Source: Leptodactylus fallax
Lineage: Eukaryota > Chordata > Amphibia > Anura > Leptodactylidae
NCBI GenBank assembly: GCA_947044405.1
Contig: CAMRHE010000028.1
Coordinates: 5,303,001 to 5,367,000 of the forward strand
Direction of reading: 5' to 3'
DNA: 64,000 nucleotides
A model generated the notes under the pieces. The model saw only the letters and a list, made by a program, of their open reading frames with translations, was not told the DNA's origin and did not search any database. Shown here in pieces: positions 12,575 through 22,278 of this stretch (positions are counted from its first letter, which is position 1; each line of letters starts with the position of its first letter). Both the position numbers and the translations under genes were made by a program.

Positions 12575-12575
12575 A
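12531..12575. repeat. (TA)n microsatellite
   Basis: TGTGTGTA followed by TA repeats interrupted by one CA, about 40 bases. Confidence 0.9.
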
Positions 12576-12923
12576 CGTAGTGGTGAGTGTGAGGATGAAT
12601 TACTGAGACTGCTGACAACTATACAGCACATAATACTGTTAGCGTATAATAGACAGCCGGGAGGACTTGTCACTGACAATTAACAATTACGCCATTAACC
12701 AGTTGAATGGACGAGAGGTTTAAGTTCCAGGTTAGTTTTTACATAAAGGGAATGTGTCAACTATATAAAACCATCTAATCTGATACATTTTTTGCTTGTA
12801 CATTCCTAAAATTCTATTTTTTGTACCTGGCTATGTGGTCGGCCATCTTTCCTGAGCTGTAACAGCATTCAGAGACTTGCTTTACGGCATTCACATAGGA
12901 ACCTGTAGTCAGGAGATGGCTTA
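12576..12923. other. Older repeat fragment flanking a TTAACCC element
   Basis: Holds AAAGGGAATGTGTCAAC and GTCGGCCATCTTTCCTGAG, shared with about 7690 and 8371. This repeat appears to be the host into which the TTAACCC element at 12924-14209 inserted, since related text resumes after 14210. Confidence 0.4.
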
Positions 12924-14209
12924 TTAACCCATTAGTGTCCGATGTCTAGATTTTAGGTATGTAGGTCACTCATAGGCAGGGGCGTAACTTGAGGGGGTGC
13001 AGAGGGTGCAGTCACACTTTGGCCCAGGAGCCTTAGGGGGCCCATAAAGCACTGGCATCAGTATTGAGATTACAGCTTCCATCTGGTCCATAAACCAAGG
13101 AGACCCCCAGATTACCGTAACCACACTAAGGTTGATTAAACTCCTTAGCAGCCGTAACCATCACTATCAAGAATTCACTGTAGGGATGAGGTAGGGGGCC
13201 CCGGACAAAAGATTGCACCGGGGCCCACAAGACTTTAATTACGCCACTGCTCATAGGTCTTACTCCGATGCAATTGACTTTCTATGCTAGTTGAATATTA
13301 TGAGATCTCCCGCATTGTCTGAAGCAGGTCCCCAATCCACACCTGCTACTAACACCTGAGCTCGAAAAATTGCCGCTTCCGGGTGTTTAACCCTTTAGAT
13401 TCCAGTTTCAATAGCAACCAGGGCATGTAAATGGATTTGGAGGGAGGGGGCCCCCTCCTCTAGACATGGGCATCCCCTATGAATGTTATCACTGGCAAAT
13501 GATATCTTTTCCTGCCATCGGCCTGATGAAGGTGTCCAGGTCTCCCTTCAATATAAACTTATTAGGCCGTGTCAGTGGCATAGCCTAATAATCTGTCAGA
13601 ATATGAAAGACTGTATAATACATTGCACTACATAGGGAGTGCAATGTATTATGCAAGTGATCGAAAGATCCCAACTTCAAGTCCACACAGAGTACAAAAA
13701 ATAAAAATTAATTAGTTTCATATAAAAAAAACATGCCAGAATTGTCATTTTTGTTTGTCAGCCAAAAAAAATAAAAAAATTATTAAAAGTATGTTATGTT
13801 CCCCAAAATGGCATCAATAAAAATACCAGGACTTCCCCAAAAAATAAGCCCTCACACAATTATGTTAAAAATTATTATATTATAAAAATATAAGTTATAG
13901 GTCTCGGAAAATGGTGATGAAAATAAATAAATAAATAAATAAATAAGTGTTTTTACTTTCAAAGGTAGTAAAACTATAAAAAAAAGCATAAAAATACAAT
14001 GGCAGAATTGCTGATTTTTCTGTCCTGAAAGAGTTAATCAGTGGGATATATTTACCGCAAAACAACTTGTCCCGTCAAAAACAAGCCCTCATACTGTTAT
14101 ATGGACAGAAAAATAAAAAAAGTTATAGCTTTTGGTATGTAACATGGAAGAACGCAAAAAAATGTATCGCTCATTATGGCCTTATACAGGCCGGTCACTA
14201 AAGGGTTAT
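12924..14209. mobile_element. TTAACCC-ended element (piggyBac-like MITE) with a nested hAT MITE
   Basis: Starts TTAACCCATTAGTGTCCGA and ends GGTCACTAAAGGGTTAT, an inverted terminal pair of about 18 bases with TTAA and TTAT at the edges. The interior is AT-rich, with phrases such as AAAACAAGCCCTCATACTG that recur in the copies near 53840, 55330 and 25920. It encodes nothing recognisable. A 273-bp hAT MITE at 12977-13249 interrupts it. Frog piggyBac elements have TTAACCC ends and TTAA target sites, which supports the assignment. Confidence 0.6.
12977..13249. mobile_element. hAT-type MITE, perfect 8-bp target site duplication
   Basis: Ends CAGGGGCGTAACTT and, reversed, CAGTGGCGTAATT. The flanking octamers at 12969-12976 and 13250-13257 are both CTCATAGG, a perfect duplication of the length made by hAT transposases. 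The interior is rich in GGGCCC-type text. A second copy in the opposite orientation begins at 38646. Confidence 0.85.
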
Positions 14210-14788
14210 TCTCTATAGGAGACTAATGTGGGCATGCTCTGTGACTTATACAGAGGTCATTGTACAGGGAGGGGGAAAAGGTGAGCTGTGACCATCACCT
14301 ATTGTGAGCTATGGAGCCTGTGTTACCTTACATTGTAATCCTGCCTGTAATGATGATGAGATGACTGTGGAGTGATCTTTACAGAACAGGAAGTGTTGCC
14401 TATTTAAAGGCTAACTGGTCAGCGTGAAAACCGTAACATTTCAGGATTATTAAATATTGTTAATGTTTTAAAAAATGCTAAACATAAATATGTAATGTAA
14501 TATGTAAGTTGTATGGGCTGATGGTGGGTGACCATAACATGACTCCAAAATAGATGATTTTAGTAGCAATTTCCATCCCACATAGAACTTATTGGGACTT
14601 TGGTGGGATCTTAAGTATTTGGTTTACTAGTACTCAAAAATGACCAAGCCACCCCACAATCCATTGGCCTGTGTATTCTGCTGCTTAAAATAGAAGAACT
14701 TCCCAAAATATCCCTCCTCTATTGTGGATATCAGATAGCCCTGCCTGGAATGTCGGGCCCCCAGACAGGAGCCCAGGGACCACATTAG
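14210..14788. other. Unassigned DNA left of the LTR retrotransposon
   Basis: No gene recognised. The target site TTAG of the LTR element lies at 14785-14788. The minus-strand open frame across 14627-14908 runs into the LTR and has no domain. Confidence 0.45.
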
Positions 14789-15910
14789 TGCGGTGACCAG
14801 ATGGAAGGTAACGCTGCAGTTGGGATTGCGGGGGTGCAAACAGCGCAGACTTGTCACGGTCTCTGGGCACGAGGGCGCAGCGCTGGTGCTGTCCCACGTT
14901 ACCACCACTGGTACCGGTGATGAGGGGGCTGCACAAATGTTGGTGGTGATTATTCCCCCGGGGCGCTTCCCCTATACTGTGCTGACTGGTGGTGTTTGGG
15001 GCGCCCTGATGTTGTCGGTGCAGAGTCAGACACAGAAACGGTTGTAAAGTTGAACTTTTACTTCCATGGGTGTGGAGGCACAAATGCTTAAACAGTTTAC
15101 TCAATACAAAACAACGGGGTACGCCTGGTGACACAGCAAAGTCCTGGGGTGCAGGGTAGACTTGATGAAAGGTGTTCCTAGCCCCTTATACTTCAGTGTT
15201 ACAGCCCTAAGGTGCGTCTGGGTTCCTATTTGGCTCATAGGAGGATGCCCACCATGATACTAGTACATAATATTCCCCACTCACGTTATGTGGTCCTGAT
15301 AGCTCAGAGTTTCGGGGTGCAATAGTCAGGGTGGCAGGATATTCCACAGGTCTGGCCTTGGCCCCTGGATCCTGTGATACTTGCTATGGAGCGCGTGTTC
15401 CAGAATGTTCTCTCCACAGTCTCATGCTGACAAGATAATGATGCTTGACTTCCTTCAGGGCGATGGCTAGGCAGACAGGGGACAGGATCTTCTGAATAGC
15501 TGGAGTAGGTCAGCTCTCCAACCTTCCTGGGCCTGTCTAGGACTTGAGATTCCTGCACTAAACTCACTGCTTTCTTCACAGGACATCACACTTATCTCCT
15601 CACCTCCTCCTCCTAACACTCCACACTTCTAACTCCTCACACACAGGACCTTCCTGCAGGGGTGTTACCATGGGGACCCAGTGATCAGCTGACTCCTCCC
15701 CTTTTCCCAGGCGATGTCCTCCCATTGGACATTTGGTTACTATTCAATCCTATGGGAGGTGTAATGCATGTGTGAGGCTCACTAGGTGGCGCTGTGTTGT
15801 GTGAGACTCAGGACCCCCTGCTATGTCACACAGGCTATGAAGCAACAGGAAATAATACAATGCACAGAGATCACCCTCCGCCCAGCCATAGCCAGCTCTG
15901 GGATGCCACA
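14789..15910 (-). repeat. 3' LTR of the Ty3/gypsy element
   Basis: 1122 bp. On the coding strand it starts TGTGGCATCCC and ends GGTCACCGCA. It matches 22279-23399 almost throughout. It is the downstream LTR because the polypurine tract adjoins it. Open frames on both strands inside it occur in both copies and show no conserved domain. Confidence 0.93.
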
Positions 15911-15927
15911 TACTCCCCCTCTTTCAC
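15911..15927 (-). promoter_or_regulatory. Polypurine tract
   Basis: On the coding strand the 17 bases just before the 3' LTR read GTGAAAGAGGGGGAGTA. This purine-rich run is where plus-strand DNA synthesis is primed in LTR elements, and its position fixes the LTR boundary. Confidence 0.8.
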
Positions 15928-16492
15928 TGAGCCGACCTCGGCGACGGGCTGGGGTGAAGGTGAGAAATGTAACATAACATTAATAAATACGAATAAAGTG
16001 CAAATGTCACTAACAGTTTAGAAAAATATAATACCTAGAAACTTGAGGTAAGACCTCCCGGCATAGTCCTGGAATGTCCATGAGAAGTCTGAAGGGTAAC
16101 GGAGAGATAATTAAACTCAGACTTATGGAACCTTTTGGCGGTACCATCAGACAGTCCATATAGAAACAACAGTAGTGCAAATGGGTCCAGAGGCTCTCTG
16201 GCACAAATTTCGTGAGTGTCCATTATCATGAGAGTCTCTCTGAGAAACAATAAACAGTCCTTTCTGTAAGGAAGAGTAGGCACTCTAGCACGAATGTCCA
16301 TACCGCAATGGGGTAACAGAACTTCCTTGGCTCGGTGAGCCAGGCACTATGGCTTGGATTGTTGCATATAAATGTAAATACTATATTACATGGCAAGATA
16401 TTATATATATACTGTATATACACACAGGAAAAACATTAATGTAATCAGAGCAGGAATAACATATATACAGAAGCAGAGACAGTTAACCTCTT
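15928..16492 (-). other. Noncoding region between integrase and 3' LTR
   Basis: About 560 bp inside the element, downstream of the integrase stop. It holds no envelope-like open frame and no membrane segment. It corresponds to a 3' untranslated region. Confidence 0.6.
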
Positions 16493-17530
16493 TTACCCAA
16501 GGACAGCCATGGCATCACTATAGCGTGTTGGAGGTATGCCTTTTGTGGTACGCTCAGAACGCCTAAGTGGAACGAGATTTGAATCAGGAACAGAGTCACT
16601 GAAATCAATTAAATCATCTGTCGAAGGGTTCTCTTGCACTAGAGCAATTGGTGGATAACAGCTAAATGGTAGTAGTTTAGGCGCCCACATAAGCTCAGTT
16701 AACGTTGGGGGTCTCTCTTTTGCTTCAGAAGGTGACAAGATCTCTGTACTCGTTGTCTCAGCTGGGGTCACCTCTGTGGGTAGTCCTTCTTTAAGGCACA
16801 GCTTCAGACGGTTTTGGTGTACTACTTGGGGCTGTCTCCCAGGTTTAGAGATCTCATACACGTCGGATTCAGGATATGGTATGGAGATGACACTGTATGG
16901 TTCTTTCTCCCAGAATGGATCCAATTTCCCATTCCGATGGTTATTCTTTAACCATACACGGTCGCCAACTTTCAGGGGCGCTGCATGGGCGTGATGGTTG
17001 TAATCCTCCTGTTGTCTCCTACGAACCTCATCCATGCGCGTTTCAACTATCTCTTTAGCTTCCTCCATACGTCGGCGGTGTTCAACAACCCAGTCTGTTA
17101 TGGGTAGTGGATTGATGGTGTCAGGGACCTTCACACCAAGAGTTAAGTCTGAAGGAAGTTGACCTTGTCTTCCAAACATTAGATAAAATGGTGCATATCC
17201 CGTAGATGTTTGGGGTGTGTTGTTGTAAATATAGGCCAAGTCCTTGATACGCTCAGGCCACTCAACACCAGGTGTAACTGCGGCTGTTCTTAGCATGCCG
17301 ATGATCACTTGATTTGCCTTCTCGCACATACCATTCCCTTGAGGGTGATACGCTGTGGTTCGCAACTTCTTGCAGTCTTGGAACTGACACAGCTCACGGA
17401 ACAATTGGGATTCAAACGCCGATCCACGGTCGGTGAGGATATGCTCAGGACAACCGTAATGGCGGACAAACTGCGTAGAAGGTCTCAGCCGTAGTTCTTG
17501 CTGTAAGATCTCTGACAGGCAAGATGACAA
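16493..17530 (-). pseudogene. Integrase catalytic core and C-terminal domain, frameshifted from pol
   Basis: This frame continues the integrase that pol leaves near 17480; true homology starts around residue 20, so the ATG at 17530 is not a real start. It carries the second and third catalytic acidic residues, D34 in ILTDRGSAF and E70 in GMCEKAN, with 35 residues between them (the DD35E pattern). The first Asp is in the other frame, at pol residue 985. Further on, NNTPQTSTGYAPFYLMFGR is the conserved helix of retroelement integrases, and residues about 195-250 (VWLKNNHRNGKLDPFWEKEP) look like the GPY/F-type C-terminal domain. The remaining tail is acidic and Ser/Pro-rich. Integrase would insert the element's DNA into the host genome; the frameshift means this copy cannot make it from one frame. 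Confidence 0.9.
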
Positions 17531-20500
17531 GGAACTTGGAGTAATGATCCACCATTGTCAGAGCGTAGCTGTAGCCGGAACGTGTGGGACCCAACTTCAC
17601 ATGGTCCAGAGCAACAATTTCACACGGCTTTTGAGTCTTAATTGGATGTAGAGGGGCCTTCTGATCTCTTCGACCTTCCTTGGTGATACTACAGGCGGGA
17701 CACTCTCGGCACCAACTCTCAATGTCACTCCTCATCCCAACCCAATAGAAGCGACGACGGATGGTAGCTTCGGTCTTTTGTACCCCGAAGTGACCAGATC
17801 TGTCATGATACGCCTCAAGTATCATCTGTGCGTCTCTTCTTGGTACGAGGATCTGATGAAGCCTTTCACCTGTGACAGGATCAAGAGTGTTTCTAAGTAG
17901 AAGGCCTCGTTGGACAAACAGGCGCTTCCTCTGTCGCCAAAGGCGTTTTAATTCCACGTCATGAAGACCTCTCTTTACACGGGTTGGTATTCTTCCTGTA
18001 AGCAGGAAATCTGACAATTCTCCTAAAACTCTGCTCTCTTCTTGGAACGTTTTCCACAGAGATGGCTCCTGGAGGGATTTGGCAGCTGTTTTCGCCAGAG
18101 ATTCTCCTTCTACAGGGACACCAATAGCAACCTGTTGGGCAAACTTGTTGTAGAATGGTGGCATCTCCACCTCTTCCCAGATGTCTTCTCGGGGTGGTTC
18201 TTCTCCCACAGGCAACCTTGAGAGTGCATCAGCGTTAGCGTTGGACTTGCCACTGCGATACTTGACAGAGAACTTGTAATTCGTGAGTCTTGAGGCCCAC
18301 CGTTGTTCAAGGGCTCCCAGTCGAGCAGTGTCCAGATGCTCCAACGGATTGTTATCTGTGTACACGGTAAAGGGTGTGGCAGCCAGGTAGTCTTTAAACT
18401 TCTCTGTCACGGCCCAGACAAGCGCCAGAAGTTCGAGTTTGAAAGAACTATAGTTCTGGTCGTTCTTCTCCGCGCCTCTCAGACTCCTGCTGGCGTAGGC
18501 GATGACTCGCTCTTTGTTGTCCTGAACCTGGGACAACACTGCACCCAAACCTTGGTGACTTGCATCTGTGTACAAGCGGAATGGCTGACTGTAGTCGGGA
18601 TAGGCTAGAATTGGTGGTTGCGTCAGAAGTGCTTTAAGCGCTTGAAAGGCTTCCTCTTGACGCGCTGTCCAGTCTACCGGAAGCTTTCGGTTGTAGTTTT
18701 CTCTGGGACAACCGCGCAACAACTCGTTCAGAGGCTCGGCTACTTGGGCGAAGTGTGGTATGAAACGCCGGTAGTAACCTGCGAATCCAAGGAAGCTTCG
18801 GACTTCTTTGACGGTAGTTGGTCTTCGCCAGTTCTGGATTGCAGTGATCTTTTCAGGATCAGGTTGGACGCCTTGTGCGCTCACGACATGCCCAAGGTAG
18901 TGAACTTGGGGTTTCAACAGGTAGCACTTGGAGGGCTTCAACTTTAGGCCGTGCTGTATAAGTACCTTGAATACCTCGGACAGGTGACGAAGGTGTTCTT
19001 GGTATGTCCGGGAGAATACAATAACATCGTCCAGGTACAGTAGCACACTCTGGAAATTCTCATGGCCGAGGCACCTCTCCATAAGCCGTTGGAATGTGGC
19101 TGGGGCATTACATAGCCCAAATGGCATACTATTAAATTCAAAGAGTCCCATCGGGGTCGTAAACGCAGTCTTTTCACGATCTTCAGGCGCCATAGGGACT
19201 TGCCAGTATCCACTGGTTAAGTCCAGGGTCGAGAAACAGGTAGCTGATCCCAAAGCCGTTAGAGATTCCTCAATCCGCGGCAATGGGTATGCGTCTTTGT
19301 GCGTGACGTTGTTGAGTTTACGATAGTCCACACAAAATCGTAGGGTTCCGTCTTTCTTCTTGACAAGGACTAGCGAGGCTGCCCAGGGGCTGTTACTCTC
19401 CCGGATGACATCAGCATCTCGCATCTCTTGGATCAACTTTTTCACCGGTTGGTACATCGCTGGTGGTATTGGACGGTGACGCTCCTTGATTGGATGGTGG
19501 TCGCCAGTCAGAATGCGATGTTGTATGGTCGTGGTCTTACCAAAGTCCAATGGGTGTTTGCTGAATGCCTGTTGGTAACGCTTGGCCACATTGCGAACCC
19601 CATTGATGTGCTCTATAGGGGTATTGGCGTCTCCCACGTTCAATTCATCCCACCAGGACTTCGTGGCTCCATTCTGAATGTTCTCAGCAGCTTGGGTGGA
19701 ACGCTGTGTGGCGGTAGAATCACCAGAGAGAATGTCTTCTGGTGCTAACCGGTGTAGCAGGGCCACAGAGTGGAACTTGTGGAGGTTCACGGGAGCATCG
19801 CCCAAGTTGACTAAGCGGACAGGAACACGTCCATTGGAAACTGTGACAAGGCTGTGGGCAGCCATGACAAGTGGTTGGCCATCTACCTGTATGGGTTGTA
19901 GCAAGGCCTCGTAGTCCTGATTTTCTATGCCCGGACGGGCACGGCACCACACTATAGTTTCTGTTCCAGGCTGTAGGGTTACTGGACGGGTATCGTGGAT
20001 CCGGACTTGACCAATTTCACCTTGTTTGTTGGCGAACTTGTGCTGGGCATTGAGTACACGAATGGCCCGCTGAATGGTCTGCTGGTCACTGGGAGAAGCT
20101 GTAAGGAGAGAGGCATGCAAGGCATCCAACACTTCTGCAAAGCAATGGCGTAAAACATTCATGCCTAATATTACAACTGCAAACCTATCATCCTCTACAT
20201 CAGTGACAATTACACCCTGTCTAGGCAGTTTCAAGTCCCCAATCTGGATAGTGGGTTCCCAATAACCCTGCTGTGGTATGGGCTGTCCATTGCTGGCACA
20301 CAGATTTATCCATGTGTCAGGTGTTCTATTCAACACACCTAAGTCCCAATGTTCAAGGAACACCTGCTTGCGCAGGGTTGTTACCTGAGATCCAGTGTCC
20401 ACCAACGCTGTCAGAGGGACGCCGTTCACCCGGATTGTGATGTGTGGGCAGGCTGAGACGAAGCGTGACAATGGCACTGAAGATTCACCTGGGCCCTTCT

Positions 20501-20558
20501 TCTTTCCTCCCGAGGGGCGGCCCGCTGCCTCGGGGGTGGCCCGTTTAACTGAAAACAC
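17445..20558 (-). CDS. pol: Pol: protease, reverse transcriptase, RNase H, integrase N-terminal half
   Basis: 1037 codons. Aspartic protease: LVDTGS at residues 52-57, with VVILGMNVL at 128-136 as the second conserved strand. Reverse transcriptase: about 380-560, with FSTLDLTSGYWQVPM and the catalytic YLDD at 508-511. RNase H: YTDAS at 663-667, E709 in FKLELLAL, YTDNN at 733-737 and ANADALSRLP near 774-783. Integrase zinc-binding HHCC: H918, H923, C950, C953. The first catalytic integrase Asp is D985. The frame then runs off homology and stops at 17445 because of a small indel around 17470-17495; integrase continues in the frame of 16493-17530. The start overlaps the end of gag by 133 bases in the -1 frame, so translation by -1 ribosomal frameshifting is expected from family knowledge. 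The ATG at 20558 is nominal. Confidence 0.93.
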   Translation of the reverse strand: MFSVKRATPEAAGRPSGGKKKGPGESSVPLSRFVSACPHITIRVNGVPLTALVDTGSQVTTLRKQVFLEHWDLGVLNRTPDTWINLCASNGQPIPQQGYWEPTIQIGDLKLPRQGVIVTDVEDDRFAVVILGMNVLRHCFAEVLDALHASLLTASPSDQQTIQRAIRVLNAQHKFANKQGEIGQVRIHDTRPVTLQPGTETIVWCRARPGIENQDYEALLQPIQVDGQPLVMAAHSLVTVSNGRVPVRLVNLGDAPVNLHKFHSVALLHRLAPEDILSGDSTATQRSTQAAENIQNGATKSWWDELNVGDANTPIEHINGVRNVAKRYQQAFSKHPLDFGKTTTIQHRILTGDHHPIKERHRPIPPAMYQPVKKLIQEMRDADVIRESNSPWAASLVLVKKKDGTLRFCVDYRKLNNVTHKDAYPLPRIEESLTALGSATCFSTLDLTSGYWQVPMAPEDREKTAFTTPMGLFEFNSMPFGLCNAPATFQRLMERCLGHENFQSVLLYLDDVIVFSRTYQEHLRHLSEVFKVLIQHGLKLKPSKCYLLKPQVHYLGHVVSAQGVQPDPEKITAIQNWRRPTTVKEVRSFLGFAGYYRRFIPHFAQVAEPLNELLRGCPRENYNRKLPVDWTARQEEAFQALKALLTQPPILAYPDYSQPFRLYTDASHQGLGAVLSQVQDNKERVIAYASRSLRGAEKNDQNYSSFKLELLALVWAVTEKFKDYLAATPFTVYTDNNPLEHLDTARLGALEQRWASRLTNYKFSVKYRSGKSNANADALSRLPVGEEPPREDIWEEVEMPPFYNKFAQQVAIGVPVEGESLAKTAAKSLQEPSLWKTFQEESRVLGELSDFLLTGRIPTRVKRGLHDVELKRLWRQRKRLFVQRGLLLRNTLDPVTGERLHQILVPRRDAQMILEAYHDRSGHFGVQKTEATIRRRFYWVGMRSDIESWCRECPACSITKEGRRDQKAPLHPIKTQKPCEIVALDHVKLGPTRSGYSYALTMVDHYSKFLVILPVRDLTARTTAETFYAVCPPLRLS

Positions 20559-21514
20559 TGAGGCCTGGTGTGTCCATATCTATGGCAATAGGTACAGTAT
20601 GGCCTCTCACTCTGCGGAGGTTTCACTGAAGACGGACGTCTGGGTGGCGACTCAGGTGAGATGTTGAGACTTCGCAAAGGATCACTGGACGATGAAGACG
20701 GCTGGGTCAGACGATCTAGACGGACGGTGATCTGTTCCATGGCACGGGTCAGATGATCCACTCGGGCCAGAAGGTCATCTCTGGAGTCTGCTGGTGTAGT
20801 CTGCGCAGTTTGGGCAGCAGGTGAGGTACCCAGAGGTAGTGGCAGGACAACTGGAGCAATGCTTGTTGAGGGTCCAGGTGAGGGAACACAGATGACTGGG
20901 CTCGGCTGGGGCTGCTCCTGTCCCAAGACCTGCATGGCAAGGGCCTTGAAGTCAGCAAACGTGATGCTGGGATGTTGTGCAGCAAGCATTCGCAACTGAC
21001 TCTGGAGCAATGTGGTACCCGCCCCTTCTATGAAGCGGTCAAGCAAGATTTTATCAGAGTCCACATTTTCACGTGGATCCACTTGCACCACAGCTCTGAA
21101 TGCCTCTTGGAGGGATAAAGCATAGTCCCGCAGGGTCTCACCAGGTAGTTGTCGTCTGGAAAAGAAGCGCATCTTTACCTCGGAGACAGATCGCACGTCA
21201 AAGTTCACCTGGAGTTTGTCCAGAATTTGCCCAGGGGTTCTTTTGTCAGAGGCAGGCCAGGATTTGACCTCCCTAGCTGCAGCACCCTCAAGCTGGCCCA
21301 GCAGGATCTGTATCTGCTGTTCTGTATTCAGAGGATAGAACTGGAAGAGAGACAGCATCTTCTCACGAAAGTCCCTGAGGGTATGCGCCTCCCCTTTGTA
21401 GTGCGGCAGCCATGGTGCGCCAGGGTAAAATGGCATTGAGAATGGTAGGCTGCTCGCCATGGGCACTGCTGGATCACTAGAAACAGATGGCACAATGTCA
21501 CTTTGCTCAGTCAT
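20426..21514 (-). CDS. gag: Gag: capsid and CCHC nucleocapsid polyprotein
   Basis: 362 codons, starting MTEQSD in the context AACATGA. Residues about 36-195 are a helical capsid-like region (LPHYKGEAHTLRDFREKMLS, then RRQLPGETLRDYALSLQEAF), the layout of Ty3/gypsy Gag. A Pro/Ser-rich linker follows at about 200-300, with a short amphipathic stretch at 245-270. One zinc knuckle of CX2CX4HX4C form uses C307, C310, H315 and C320. Gag would assemble the virus-like particle and package element RNA. It ends inside the 5' part of pol, in a different frame. The frame is open throughout, so this gene looks intact. Confidence 0.9.
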   Translation of the reverse strand: MTEQSDIVPSVSSDPAVPMASSLPFSMPFYPGAPWLPHYKGEAHTLRDFREKMLSLFQFYPLNTEQQIQILLGQLEGAAAREVKSWPASDKRTPGQILDKLQVNFDVRSVSEVKMRFFSRRQLPGETLRDYALSLQEAFRAVVQVDPRENVDSDKILLDRFIEGAGTTLLQSQLRMLAAQHPSITFADFKALAMQVLGQEQPQPSPVICVPSPGPSTSIAPVVLPLPLGTSPAAQTAQTTPADSRDDLLARVDHLTRAMEQITVRLDRLTQPSSSSSDPLRSLNISPESPPRRPSSVKPPQSERPYCTYCHRYGHTRPQCFQLNGPPPRQRAAPREERRRAQVNLQCHCHASSQPAHTSQSG

Positions 21515-22252
21515 GTTGTTTGCAGGTATGACTGAAATTAGGTCGCCGTCTCTTTAAGAAACTCAACTGCTTGCTGGCAGGGAATGGAGACTACAACTTG
21601 GAATGCTGTCCCTTTAAGAATGCTGTAGCTATTAACAGAGTCACTGTGATGCAGGCTGACGGTGTGCTCCCCCTCTTTAATGGTGGCACTCCCCACAGAC
21701 ACTGTACACGGAAAACACTCGCTGGGGCCGTGGGAGGACTGAAGACAAGGACAGGGAGGCACAGTACTCACTGACAGCAACTGCAGCGTGGACCAGAGAT
21801 CAGCGGTGCACAGCAGGGACGGTGATGCGGCACCGGAGAGTCAGAAATGGCGCCGGCACGTTCGCCTTTCACTTTCTTGTATGGGTGCGCTGGAGCATTG
21901 CGCTCAGCATTCTGGGCTCTCCTAAGATGGCGGCAGATGGGTCTCCTGGCCTCATGGGCAGTGCTAAAAATCTCCCGCACTTTTGCAAGGAACAGTTAAC
22001 CCTTTGTGGGCGTTCTTACACAGCGATGTGGCGCAGCAAACAAGTCCTGGGCGTTTTAACTCTTCCAGGGCTGTAACACACTGAGAGGACAGTCTTTAGG
22101 GCTTACTTCAGGGGTATAGGGCTCCCCCTCTTTGTGGCAAGCACTCTCAGGGAATAAACTTGATCTTAGCAAAGTCCACAATAAAGACCGATGCTCTGGA
22201 GACAATTTGGTGCACTTTTCGTGGCGACTTTCTCAAAATGGCACACACCCGT
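21515..22252 (-). other. 5' untranslated leader of the LTR element
   Basis: About 740 bp between the primer binding site and the gag start. Short open frames are present on both strands, none with recognisable motifs. Packaging signals would be expected here, but none can be pointed to from sequence alone. Confidence 0.6.
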
Positions 22253-22270
22253 ATCCTGTTCGTGACGCCA
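22253..22270 (-). promoter_or_regulatory. Candidate tRNA primer binding site
   Basis: On the coding strand the 18 bases read TGGCGTCACGAACAGGAT, beginning with the TGG that pairs with a tRNA CCA end. They lie 8 bases after the end of the 5' LTR. I cannot say which tRNA matches; comparing the complement with tRNA 3' ends would settle it. Confidence 0.65.
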
Positions 22271-22278
22271 GTTTTTCT

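Noticed and set aside
14685..15134. 149-codon minus-strand frame as a gene
   Set aside because: It lies mostly in the LTR and recurs with changes in the other LTR (22147-22623); no known domain.
15911..16492. Envelope gene in the LTR element
   Set aside because: No open frame of suitable length, no signal peptide and no membrane segment between integrase and the 3' LTR.
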